A DNA stretch of 8,728 nt from an uncultured Burkholderiaceae bacterium. GTDB taxonomy: Bacteria; Pseudomonadota; Gammaproteobacteria; Burkholderiales; Burkholderiaceae_F. The notes below the pieces were generated by a model, which saw only the letters and a program-made list of their open reading frames with translations, searched no databases and was not told where the DNA came from. Each line of letters opens with the position of its first letter. Position 1 is the first letter of the stretch. Below, piece by piece: positions 1 through 6,513 of this stretch. Both the position numbers and the translations under genes were made by a program. The stretch lies in NCBI GenBank assembly GCA_937936215.1, contig CALGWX010000372.1, forward strand, positions 1 through 8,728, read 5' to 3'.

Positions 1-579
1 GTCTACGGCTACTCGAAGTTCCTGTTCGACCAGATCGTGCGCCGGCGGCTGGATTCGCTCGACGCGCCGGTGATCGGCCTGCGCTACTTCAATGTCTACG
101 GGCCGCGCGAGGCGCACAAGGGCCGCATGGCCTCGGTGGCGTTCCACCACTTCCACCAGTACCGCGCCGACGGCAAGGTGCGCCTGTTCGAGGGCAGCCA
201 CGGCTACGCCAACGGCGAGCAGCGGCGCGACTTCATCCACGTCGACGACGCGGTGGCGGTCAATCTCTTCTTCGCCGAGCGGCCCACGAGCGGCATCTAC
301 AACGTCGGCACCGGCCGCGCGCAGCCGTTCAACGACGTGGCGCTGACGGTGGTCAACTCGCTGCGCGCGCAGCAACGGCAGGCGCCGCTCACCCTTGCCG
401 AGGCGGTGGCCAGCGGCTGCATCGAGTACGTGCCGTTCCCGGAGGCGTTGCGGGGCAAGTACCAGGCCTACACGCAGGCGGATCTCACACGGCTGCGCGA
501 GGCGGGCTACTCGCAGCCGATGGCGAGCGTCGAGCAGGGCGTGGCCGCCTACGTCGACTGGCTGCTGGACAACGGCTGA
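1..579 (+). CDS. hldD: ADP-L-glycero-D-manno-heptose 6-epimerase, C-terminal part (5' end outside window)
   Basis: The frame is open from base 1 and encodes the last 192 residues of HldD (also called RfaD or GmhD). This cytoplasmic short-chain dehydrogenase/reductase-type epimerase converts ADP-D-glycero-D-manno-heptose to the L,D form used for LPS inner core. The fragment opens with VYGYSKFLFD, holding the YxxxK catalytic pair of the family (Tyr2 and Lys6 of the fragment). RYFNVYGPRE, HKGRMASVAFH, a DFIHVDD block, YNVGTGRAQPF and KYQAYTQADL follow, all close to the E. coli enzyme as I remember it. About 20 extra residues near fragment position 120-140 are absent from the E. coli protein; I recall similar insertions in betaproteobacterial homologues. 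The N-terminal Rossmann half lies upstream of the window. The stop overlaps the gmhB start (TGATG). The family assignment is firm. Confidence 0.95.
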   Translation, partial: VYGYSKFLFDQIVRRRLDSLDAPVIGLRYFNVYGPREAHKGRMASVAFHHFHQYRADGKVRLFEGSHGYANGEQRRDFIHVDDAVAVNLFFAERPTSGIYNVGTGRAQPFNDVALTVVNSLRAQQRQAPLTLAEAVASGCIEYVPFPEALRGKYQAYTQADLTRLREAGYSQPMASVEQGVAAYVDWLLDNG

Positions 580-1181
580 TGCCGCTCGGCCCCGGCGCGC
601 GCCGCGCCGCTTTTCTCGACCGCGACGGCGTCATCAACCTCGATCACGGCTATGTGTACCGGCGCGAGGACTTCGAGTTCGTCCCCGGCGCGCTCGACGC
701 TTGCGCCCGCTTGCACGGGCTTGGCTTCGCGCTGGTGGTGGTGACGAACCAGGCCGGCATCGGCCGCGGCTACTACGGCGAGGACGACTTCCGGCGGCTG
801 ACCGCCTGGATGACCGCCCAGTTCGCCGCCGCCGGCGCGCCGCTGGCCGGGGTGTACCACTGCCCGCATCACCCGCAGGCGGTGCGGCCGGAATACCGGC
901 GCGCCTGCGATTGCCGCAAGCCTGCGCCAGGGATGCTGCTCGCGGCGGCGCGGGCGCTGGCGCTCGACCTGCCGCGCTCGGTGCTGTTCGGCGACAAGGC
1001 GTCCGACATCGAGGCCGGTGCCGCCGCTGGCGTGCGGCATCTCGTCCTGCTCGGCACCGACGGCCGCGGGCTGCCGCCCGCGGACCTGGCACCGCAGGCG
1101 ACCGCCCGCTTTCCTTCGCTGGCCGATGCTCTGCGCAGCGATGCGCTGCGCGCCGCCCTGCTCGATGCCGCCCCCGCCTGA
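579..1181 (+). CDS. gmhB: D-glycero-beta-D-manno-heptose-1,7-bisphosphate 7-phosphatase
   Basis: This 200-residue HAD-superfamily phosphatase removes the 7-phosphate from heptose 1,7-bisphosphate in the cytoplasmic ADP-heptose pathway. HAD motif I is DRDG (14-17, nucleophile Asp14), motif II TNQAGIGRG (56-64), motif III Lys114 in CRKP, and motif IV GDKASD (138-143). The zinc site typical of GmhB is present as Cys95-Pro-His97 and Cys110-Asp-Cys112. Length fits the family (about 180-200). The ATG at 579 shares its A with the hldD stop (TGATG), which suggests translational coupling and fixes the start. No strong Shine-Dalgarno sequence was seen. The gene sits between the epimerase and the adenylyltransferase of the same pathway, which favours GmhB over a histidinol-phosphatase-type paralogue. 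Confidence 0.95.
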   Translation: MPLGPGARRAAFLDRDGVINLDHGYVYRREDFEFVPGALDACARLHGLGFALVVVTNQAGIGRGYYGEDDFRRLTAWMTAQFAAAGAPLAGVYHCPHHPQAVRPEYRRACDCRKPAPGMLLAAARALALDLPRSVLFGDKASDIEAGAAAGVRHLVLLGTDGRGLPPADLAPQATARFPSLADALRSDALRAALLDAAPA

Positions 1182-1659
1182 GCCGCCGCCATTCGAGGCC
1201 AAGATCGTCGCGCGCGATCGGCTCGCCGCCGCCGCGGCCGCGCTGCCGCGCCCGGTCGTGCTCACCAATGGCGTCTTCGACATCCTGCACCGCGGCCATG
1301 TGACCTATCTGGCGCGGGCGCGGGCGCTGGGCGCGAGCCTGGTGGTGGCGGTGAACTCCGATGCCTCGGTGCGGCGGCTCGGCAAGGGCGAGGATCGGCC
1401 AATCAATCCCGAGGGCGACCGCGCGGCGGTGCTGGCCGCGCTCGAAAGCGTGACCCTGGTGACGATCTTCGACGAGACGGTGCCGCTGCCGGTGCTGGAG
1501 ATCGTCCGCCCCGAGGTCTATGTGAAGGGCGGCGACTACGACATGGCCACCGTGCCCGAGGCGCAGCTGGCCCGAAGCTGGGGCGCGGCGACGGTGGCGA
1601 TCCCCTTCGAGCACGAGCGCTCCACGAGCGCGCTGCTGGCCCGGGTGCGCGGGCGGTGA
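1165..1659 (+). CDS. hldC: D-glycero-beta-D-manno-heptose 1-phosphate adenylyltransferase
   Basis: A 164-residue nucleotidyltransferase (RfaE domain II type) that transfers AMP from ATP to heptose 1-phosphate, giving ADP-D,D-heptose. The class-defining HxGH motif is HRGH (42-45) inside LTNGVFDILHRGHVTYL. Other family blocks are NSDASVRRLGKG (64-75), DRPINPEGDRAAVL, YVKGGDYD (119-126) and the C-terminal ERSTSALLARVR. It corresponds to the C-terminal half of E. coli HldE. Here it stands alone, so the kinase (HldA/RfaE1) must be a separate gene, not seen in this window. I chose the ATG at 1165, which overlaps gmhB by 17 bp; the open frame continues upstream to 1018, but that stretch is non-homologous shadow of gmhB. 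The proline-rich first nine residues are unusual and the true start could be slightly downstream. It precedes apaH with a GTGA overlap. Confidence 0.93.
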   Translation: MPPPPEPPPFEAKIVARDRLAAAAAALPRPVVLTNGVFDILHRGHVTYLARARALGASLVVAVNSDASVRRLGKGEDRPINPEGDRAAVLAALESVTLVTIFDETVPLPVLEIVRPEVYVKGGDYDMATVPEAQLARSWGAATVAIPFEHERSTSALLARVRGR

Positions 1660-2486
1660 ACGGCGCAGGCCTTTGGGCGATCGGCGACGTCCAGGGCTGC
1701 GACGGCAGCCTGCGCGAGCTGCTGGCGCAACTGCCCTCATCGGCCCGGCTCGTCTTCGTCGGCGACCTGGTCAACCGCGGGCCGCGCTCGCTGGAGGCTT
1801 TGCGGCGGGTCAGGTCGCTCGGCGACCGCGCCGTGGCGCTGCTCGGCAACCACGACCTGCACCTGCTCGCCGCGGCCGCCGGCATCCGGCCGCGGCACGA
1901 CGACGACACGCTGGACGAGATCCTCGCCGCGCCCGACCGCGAGGAGCTGATCGACTGGCTGCGGACGCGGCCGCTGGCGTACCGCGAAGGCGGGGCGCTG
2001 TTCGTGCATGCCGGCGTGTTGCCGCCGTGGACGGTCGAGAAGACGCTGGCGCTGGCGGCCGAGGTCGAGGCGCGGTTGCGCGCGCCGGATTACCGCACTT
2101 TCCTGGCGACCATGTACGGCAACCAGCCGGCGCGCTGGGATGACCGCCTGGCCGGCGCGGACCGGGCGCGCTGCGTGATCAACGCGCTGACGCGCCTGCG
2201 CTTCGTCGCCGCCGACGGCACGATGGACCTGAAGATCAAGGAAGGCGCGGCGGCGGCCCCGCCCGGCTTCTCACCGTGGTTCGATCACCCCGCGCGCGCC
2301 ACGCGCGGCACGCCGGTCGTCTTCGGCCACTGGTCCACGCTCGGGCTGATGCTGCGCGACGACGCGGTGTGCCTCGACACCGGCTGTGTGTGGGGCGGCG
2401 CACTCACGGCGCTTTGCTGGCCGTCGCGCGAGGTGCGGCAGGTCCGCTGCCCGCCGCATCGGCGGCCCGGTCTGCCGCGCCGTTGA
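1656..2486 (+). CDS. apaH: Bis(5'-nucleosyl)-tetraphosphatase, symmetrical (diadenosine tetraphosphatase)
   Basis: ApaH hydrolyses Ap4A to two ADP and also acts on Np4N caps of RNA in bacteria (family knowledge). The 276-residue protein is full length (E. coli about 280). Metallophosphoesterase motifs are in order: GDVQG (10-14), GDLVNRGP (36-43), GNHDLH (64-69), HAG (118-120), GHW (224-226) and DTGCVWGG (241-248). The MYGNQPARW block (153-161) is also typical of ApaH. The GTG start at 1656 overlaps the hldC stop as GTGA, so the gene is translationally linked to the heptose cluster although it has no known role in heptose synthesis. Family similarity fades after about residue 264. The last 27 codons lie over the 3' end of the opposite-strand acyltransferase gene. 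Confidence 0.95.
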   Translation: MNGAGLWAIGDVQGCDGSLRELLAQLPSSARLVFVGDLVNRGPRSLEALRRVRSLGDRAVALLGNHDLHLLAAAAGIRPRHDDDTLDEILAAPDREELIDWLRTRPLAYREGGALFVHAGVLPPWTVEKTLALAAEVEARLRAPDYRTFLATMYGNQPARWDDRLAGADRARCVINALTRLRFVAADGTMDLKIKEGAAAAPPGFSPWFDHPARATRGTPVVFGHWSTLGLMLRDDAVCLDTGCVWGGALTALCWPSREVRQVRCPPHRRPGLPRR

Positions 2487-3273
2487 AGCGGCGGCCGCGC
2501 GGCGCGGGCACGTCGAGCCAAGCCGCGATCCGCTCCGCCGCCGCCTCGGCGACGTGATGGCGGTTGCGGCCGTCGCCGGCGGGCACCGGCTCCAGGAAGG
2601 CCACCTCGACCTGCAGCCGCCGCGCCCGCAGGATGTTCCACACCGACGCCGGCAGCGGCATGTCGCCGACGAAAGCGGCGGCGGTCGACGGCGCGCCGTC
2701 CTCCGCGTAGCGCAGCGCCACCGGCCAGCATTCGGCGCCGACCTCGAGCGCCGGCGCGATCAGGTTGGAGTGAAACGGCAGCAGCGACCGTCCATCGGTG
2801 GTCGTGCCCTCCGGAAACACGGCCACCGTTTCGCCCTGCGTCAGCTTCTCGCGCACCTGGTGGTTCATCGCGTGCACCGCGTGGCGGCGGCCGCGCTCGA
2901 TGTACAGCGTGCCGACCAGGGTGACCAGCAGCCCCAGCAGTGGCCAGCGGCGGATCTCTGACTTGGCGACGAACCGGCTCGGCAGCGCGGCGTGGATGGC
3001 GAAAACGTCGATCCACGACACGTGATTGGCGAGCAGCAGGCGGCCACGGCTGCCGCCGCCGATGCCGGTGCGGGCGATCTCCGGCGGCAGGGGCAGCCCG
3101 GCCAGGCGCAGGCGCACGCCGCAGAGGGCCAGCAGCAGCCGCGACCAGGCGCGGATGATGCGGTTGCGTTGGCGCTGCGCCAGCCAAGGAAAGACTGCGC
3201 CGCTGATCGCCAGGCCGGCGAGCACGTGCGCCAGCAGCAGCACGATGCGCAGCGGCGCGAGCAGCGCACTCAT
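2404..3273 (-). CDS. 1-acyl-sn-glycerol-3-phosphate acyltransferase family protein (PlsC-like)
   Basis: A 289-residue inner-membrane or membrane-associated lysophospholipid acyltransferase. It probably transfers an acyl chain to the sn-2 position of lysophosphatidic acid or a related lysolipid. A hydrophobic N-terminal segment (about residues 6-26) could anchor it. PlsC motifs are NHVSWID (83-89, the HX4D catalytic pair His84/Asp89), FVAKSEIRRWPLLG (101-114), GTLYIERG (121-128) and FPEGTTTDG (153-161). It lies last in the pyr operon, 43 bp beyond the dihydroorotase-like gene. Residues after about 250 (Ala/Arg/Pro-rich) look unconserved and run antisense into apaH. The ATG at 3273 gives a good N-terminus; no clear Shine-Dalgarno sequence was seen. 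The exact substrate (lysophosphatidic acid, ornithine lipid or other) cannot be read from sequence, so I give no gene symbol. Confidence 0.9.
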   Translation of the reverse strand: MSALLAPLRIVLLLAHVLAGLAISGAVFPWLAQRQRNRIIRAWSRLLLALCGVRLRLAGLPLPPEIARTGIGGGSRGRLLLANHVSWIDVFAIHAALPSRFVAKSEIRRWPLLGLLVTLVGTLYIERGRRHAVHAMNHQVREKLTQGETVAVFPEGTTTDGRSLLPFHSNLIAPALEVGAECWPVALRYAEDGAPSTAAAFVGDMPLPASVWNILRARRLQVEVAFLEPVPAGDGRNRHHVAEAAAERIAAWLDVPAPRGRRFNGAADRAADAAGSGPAAPRATASKAP

Positions 3274-3316
3274 CGGCGAAGCGGCGCCGCGGCCTCGCCC
3301 ATGCGCGCCGCGTCAG

Positions 3317-4612
3317 TCAGCGGAAATCGGAGTCTGACCCCGATTTTCGGTCGAAGCGGATCTCTCCGCCGACGAGGGTCAGGATGGCGCGGCCGACCAG
3401 TTCGTAGCCGGAAAACGGCGTGTCGCCGCCGCGACTGAGCAGCGCCTCGCGAGTGACGGTCCAGTGCGCCTGCGGGTCGAAGACCGTGACGTCCGCCTTG
3501 ACGCCGACCGCCAGCCGGCCGGTGGGCTCGCCGAGGATGCGCGCCGGCTCGCAGGACACCTTGGCCAGCGCCTGCGCCAGCGGCAGACGGGCGGTCTGCG
3601 CCCATTTCAGCACCAGCGGCAGCAGCGTTTCCAGCGCCGTGGCGCCGGGTGCGGCCTCGCCGAAGGGCAGCAGCTTGTCGTCTTCGCCCACCGGCGCGTG
3701 GTCGGAACAGATCGCGTCGATGGTGCCGTCCGCGAGCCCGGCGACGATGGCGTCGCGGTCGCGCTGCGTGCGCAACGGCGGATCAAGGCGGAAGTCGGGG
3801 TCGAAATAGCCGATGTCGACATCGGTCAGGTGCACGTGGTGGATGGCCACGTCGGCCGTCACCGGCAGACCCTCGCGCTTGGCCCGCCGCACCAGCTCGA
3901 CGCCCGCCGCGCTCGACAGCCGGCACAGGTGCACGCGGGCGCCGGTGTCCCGCTGCATCTCGAAGATGGTGTGCAGCGCCACTGTCTCGGCCAGGACCGG
4001 CACGGCCGGCAGGCCGAGGCGGCCGGCCACCGCGCCGGCGCCGGCCACGCCGTCGCCGGCCAACGTGTCCTCCACTGGCCGCAGCCACACCGGTAGGTCG
4101 AAGGTCTTGGCGTAGCGCAGGATCTGCAGCAGCACGCCGTTGTCGTGCGGCAGGGCGCCGGTCTGCATGAAGGCCACACAGCCGACCTCGGCGAGGGTCT
4201 CGATCTCGGCCAGCACCTCGCCCTTCAGGCCGGCAGTGAGCGCGCCGAGCGGATACAGGCGGGCGCCCGCCGCCTCGCGCGACCGCTGGCGCAGCATGCG
4301 CACAAGGCCGGGCTCGTCCAGCGGCGGGTCGGTGTCCGGCGGGCACACCACGCCGGTGATGCCGCCGGCCAGCGCCGCCCGCATTTCGCGCTTCAGCGCC
4401 CCTTCGGCGCCGGGCTCGCGCATGCGGGCGCACAGGTCGACCAGCCCGGGCGCGACGACCAGGCCGCGGGCGTCGATCTCGCGCTCGGCGGCAAAGCCGT
4501 CCGGCGCGCGGCCCAGGGCGGCGATACGCCCGTCGGCGATGAACAGGTCCGCCACCGCGTCGTGGCCGGAGGCGGGATCGACCAGGCGGCCGTTGCGGAT
4601 CGCCAGCCTCAT
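3317..4612 (-). CDS. pyrX: Dihydroorotase-like protein, probably non-catalytic ATCase partner (PyrC'/PyrX type)
   Basis: This 431-residue amidohydrolase-fold protein is homologous to class I dihydroorotase but has lost its metal site. Where active enzymes read HxH before LREPG, it reads Cys61-Ala-Arg63 before MREPG. By eye alignment, the histidine expected in the HCED-like segment is Pro179 (LRPVED), that of the HVST-like segment is Arg231 (CRLSS), and the histidine after DHAP is Val308. The conserved Asp304 of SDHAP and the HH pair at 258-259 remain. In Pseudomonas a similar inactive PyrC' is a structural subunit of the PyrB dodecamer (established knowledge). The gene follows pyrB with an ATGA overlap, which fits that role. 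A functional pyrC should lie elsewhere. The final codons 422-431 are supplied by a palindromic element (see 3321-3349), so the native C-terminus may have been altered. Many databases would label this simply dihydroorotase. Confidence 0.88.
   Translation of the reverse strand: MRLAIRNGRLVDPASGHDAVADLFIADGRIAALGRAPDGFAAEREIDARGLVVAPGLVDLCARMREPGAEGALKREMRAALAGGITGVVCPPDTDPPLDEPGLVRMLRQRSREAAGARLYPLGALTAGLKGEVLAEIETLAEVGCVAFMQTGALPHDNGVLLQILRYAKTFDLPVWLRPVEDTLAGDGVAGAGAVAGRLGLPAVPVLAETVALHTIFEMQRDTGARVHLCRLSSAAGVELVRRAKREGLPVTADVAIHHVHLTDVDIGYFDPDFRLDPPLRTQRDRDAIVAGLADGTIDAICSDHAPVGEDDKLLPFGEAAPGATALETLLPLVLKWAQTARLPLAQALAKVSCEPARILGEPTGRLAVGVKADVTVFDPQAHWTVTREALLSRGGDTPFSGYELVGRAILTLVGGEIRFDRKSGSDSDFR
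3321..3349. repeat. REP-like imperfect palindrome at the 3' end of pyrX
   Basis: The arms AAATCGG (3324-3330) and CCGATTT (3340-3346) are perfectly complementary. The inner GTC (3332-3334) and GAC (3336-3338) also pair around a central T at 3335, with a single A/C mismatch inside each arm (3331 against 3339). Flanking CG (3321-3322) and CG (3348-3349) pair outside one further mismatch. The element is AT-richer than its surroundings. From memory, GGGGTCAGA(C/G)TCCGATTT-type palindromes recur in many beta- and gammaproteobacterial genomes, often near REP-associated tyrosine transposase genes; I cannot verify this here. It lies inside the coding frame of pyrX, spanning codons 422-431, just before the stop. 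Only one copy is in the window. Confidence 0.7.
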
Positions 4613-5580
4613 TGCATCCTCTGCGACGACGCCGCGATCGACAGCACCGCCATGCGCACGGCGATGCCGAAGGTCACCTGCGGCAGGATCACGCTCTGGC
4701 CGCCGTCGGCCACGCGCGAGTCGATCTCCACACCGCGGTTCATCGGCCCCGGGTGCATCACGATCGCGTCGGGCTTGGCCAGCGCCAGCCGCTCCGGCGT
4801 CAGGCCGTAGTTGCGGAAGTACTCCTGCGCGCTCGGCAGCAGCGCCCCGCGCATGCGCTCGTTCTGCAGCCGCAGCATGATGATCACGTCGGCGCCGCGG
4901 ATGCCCTCCTCCAGCTTGGTGAACACGCGCACGCCCAGGCTTTCGAGCCCGTCGGGCAGCAGCGTCAGCGGCCCCACCGCCCGTACCTCCGGCACGCCGA
5001 GCGTGGTCAGGGCGTGGATGTCGGAGCGCGCCACGCGCGAGTGCAGGATGTCGCCGACGACCGCCACCGTCAGGTGGGTGAAGTCGCGCTTGTAGTGGCG
5101 GATCGTGTACGCGTCGAGCAGCCCCTGCGTCGGGTGCGCGTGGCGGCCGTCGCCAGCGTTGATCACGTGCACGTGCGGCGCCACGTGGCGGGCAATCAGG
5201 TGCGGCGCGCCGGCGGCGGCGTGCCGCACGACGAACATGTCCGCCTGCATCGCCGTCAGGTTGTTGATGGTGTCGAGCAGGCTCTCGCCCTTGGCGGTGC
5301 TGGAACGCTGGATGTCGAGGTTGAACACGTCGGCGGACAGCCGCCGCGCCGCGATCTCGAAGGTGGTGCGGGTGCGGGTGCTGTTTTCGAAGAACAGGTT
5401 GAACACCGAGCGGCCGCGCAGCAGCGGCACGTTCTTGACCTCGCGCTCCGCAATGTTGATAAAGCCGTCGGCGGTGGAGAGGATCCGCTCGATGATCGCC
5501 CGCGGCAGCCCCTCGATCGTCAGCAGATGGTGCAGCTCGCCGTTGCGGTTCAGCTGCGGGTTGCGGCCGAACTCAGGCAT
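4609..5580 (-). CDS. pyrB: Aspartate carbamoyltransferase catalytic subunit
   Basis: ATCase joins carbamoyl phosphate and L-aspartate to carbamoyl aspartate, the committed step of pyrimidine synthesis in the cytoplasm. The 323-residue protein shows FFENSTRTRTTFE (carbamoyl phosphate-binding STRT), SSTAKGES (the Lys loop contributed from the adjacent subunit), FVVRH, HPTQGLLDAYTI, VGDILHSRVARS, LRLQNERM and HPGPMNRGVEI. All are canonical. No pyrI regulatory-subunit gene is nearby. Instead the next gene is a degenerate dihydroorotase, which suggests a PyrB-PyrC' complex as in Pseudomonas (inference). The first about 20 residues before LLTIEGL form a short N-terminal extension. The ATG at 5580 overlaps the end of pyrR by 8 bp, and the stop overlaps the downstream start as ATGA. 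Confidence 0.96.
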   Translation of the reverse strand: MPEFGRNPQLNRNGELHHLLTIEGLPRAIIERILSTADGFINIAEREVKNVPLLRGRSVFNLFFENSTRTRTTFEIAARRLSADVFNLDIQRSSTAKGESLLDTINNLTAMQADMFVVRHAAAGAPHLIARHVAPHVHVINAGDGRHAHPTQGLLDAYTIRHYKRDFTHLTVAVVGDILHSRVARSDIHALTTLGVPEVRAVGPLTLLPDGLESLGVRVFTKLEEGIRGADVIIMLRLQNERMRGALLPSAQEYFRNYGLTPERLALAKPDAIVMHPGPMNRGVEIDSRVADGGQSVILPQVTFGIAVRMAVLSIAASSQRMQ

Positions 5581-6079
5581 CGCGCCGGCTCTCCAGCGTC
5601 AGGTGCAAGCGGCCGTCGTCATCGCGGGTGAGCACGACGCTGATCTCCGGCGGCACCTCGATGGTCCGCCCGACCACGGTCGGCGCGATCGGCAGCTCGC
5701 GGCCGCCGCGGTCGATCAGCACCGCCAGATCGATCCGCGCCGGCCGGCCGTAGTCGAACAGTTCGTTCATCGCCGCCCGCACGGTGCGGCCGGTGTTCAG
5801 CACGTCGTCGACCAGCACGATGTCGGCGCCCTGCACGTCGAAGGCGATCGCCGAGGGCTTCACGCTCGGCTTCAGCCCCGTGCGCGAGAAATCGTCGCGG
5901 TAGAAGCTGATGTCGAGGATGCCGACCGGCGGGCCCACGTGCAGGTCCTGTCGCAGCCGCTCGGCGATCCACACGCCGCCGGTGTGCACGCCGACCAGGC
6001 GCACGTCGCGGCCGACCACCTCCTCGCGCAGTCGCGCCAGCAGGCTGCGGTAGATGGCCTCGGCGTCCAGTTCGATCAT
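5573..6079 (-). CDS. pyrR: PyrR: uracil phosphoribosyltransferase-like pyrimidine operon regulator
   Basis: A 168-residue type I phosphoribosyltransferase-fold protein. The PRPP-binding motif IVLVDDVLNTGRT occupies residues 87-99. GVHTGGVWIAERL (30-42), LDISFYRDD (55-63) and LIDRGGRELPI (121-131) are also PyrR signatures. In Bacillus, PyrR binds pyr mRNA and attenuates transcription in response to UMP. In proteobacteria its regulatory mechanism is less clear (family knowledge). I chose the ATG at 6079, which overlaps the ruvX stop as ATGA. A GTG eight codons upstream (6103) opens the same frame but adds only Arg/Gly-rich ruvX-antiframe residues. It is immediately upstream of pyrB with an 8 bp overlap, so it is in the operon it may control. 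No obvious leader attenuator for it was seen. Confidence 0.94.
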   Translation of the reverse strand: MIELDAEAIYRSLLARLREEVVGRDVRLVGVHTGGVWIAERLRQDLHVGPPVGILDISFYRDDFSRTGLKPSVKPSAIAFDVQGADIVLVDDVLNTGRTVRAAMNELFDYGRPARIDLAVLIDRGGRELPIAPTVVGRTIEVPPEISVVLTRDDDGRLHLTLESRRDA

Positions 6080-6513
6080 GGCGCGGCCGCCTCGTCGAAC
6101 CACTGCTGCAGGATCACCGCCGCCGCCTCGTCGTCGCGGCCGCCGGGCGCGGCCGCGGAGGAGTAGCGCTCGTCGACCCGCGCCACCGGCAGCCTGAAGC
6201 GGCCCTCCAGCTGGCGCGCGAAGCGCTCGCAGCGCGCGGTCAGTTCGTGCGCGGCGCCATCTGGGTGGCGCGGGATGCCGACCACCAGCCGCGCCGGCTG
6301 CCAGGACGCGACCAGCGCCGCGATTCGCCGCCAGCGCACCGCGCCGACGTCGGCGATCACCGCCAGTGGCCGCGCCTGCCGCGTGACGCCGTTGCCGACC
6401 GCCACGCCGACGCGCTGCGTGCCAAAGTCGAAGCCGAGCACCAGTTCTTCGCGCAAGAGACGGCAGGGGCGGACGGCGGCGGCGCGGACAGCAACGGCGG
6501 CGGCCTCAGGCAT
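6076..6513 (-). CDS. ruvX: RuvX/YqgF-family Holliday junction resolvase or pre-16S rRNA nuclease
   Basis: A 145-residue RNase H-fold nuclease. The family is annotated both as a putative Holliday junction resolvase and as the nuclease finishing the 16S rRNA 5' end (family knowledge). Three acidic positions expected for catalysis are visible: Asp29 in LGFDFGTQRVGVAVG, Glu115 in VDERYSS, and Asp127/Asp128 in DDEAAAVILQQW. VVGIPRHPDGAAHE (77-90) matches the VVGLP..DG block. The ATG at 6513 overlaps the yqgE end by 8 bp; the frame stays open to 6618 but that stretch is yqgE shadow. About 22 residues precede the core, so a later start (for example TTG near residue 20) is possible. The segment between DERYSS and DDEAAA is only about eight residues, clearly shorter than I recall for the family. 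Confidence 0.9.
   Translation of the reverse strand: MPEAAAVAVRAAAVRPCRLLREELVLGFDFGTQRVGVAVGNGVTRQARPLAVIADVGAVRWRRIAALVASWQPARLVVGIPRHPDGAAHELTARCERFARQLEGRFRLPVARVDERYSSAAAPGGRDDEAAAVILQQWFDEAAAP

Noticed and set aside
634..1740. 368-codon open frame on the minus strand across gmhB-hldC-apaH
   Set aside because: Low-complexity Arg/Ala/Pro composition, spanning three genuine genes with clear catalytic motifs; produced by high G+C at third codon positions.
3317..4612. Catalytically active dihydroorotase (pyrC)
   Set aside because: The HxH zinc ligands and further histidine positions are missing, so the plain pyrC assignment is not supported.
6080..6103. Upstream GTG start for pyrR
   Set aside because: The ATG at 6079 overlaps the ruvX stop as ATGA and gives the standard PyrR N-terminus; the extra residues have no family support.
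4612..6166. Two long plus-strand frames opposite pyrB and pyrR (4612-5631 and 5105-6166)
   Set aside because: Composition is typical of antisense frames (His/Arg/Val-rich) with no family motif, and the opposite strand has complete pyrB and pyrR.
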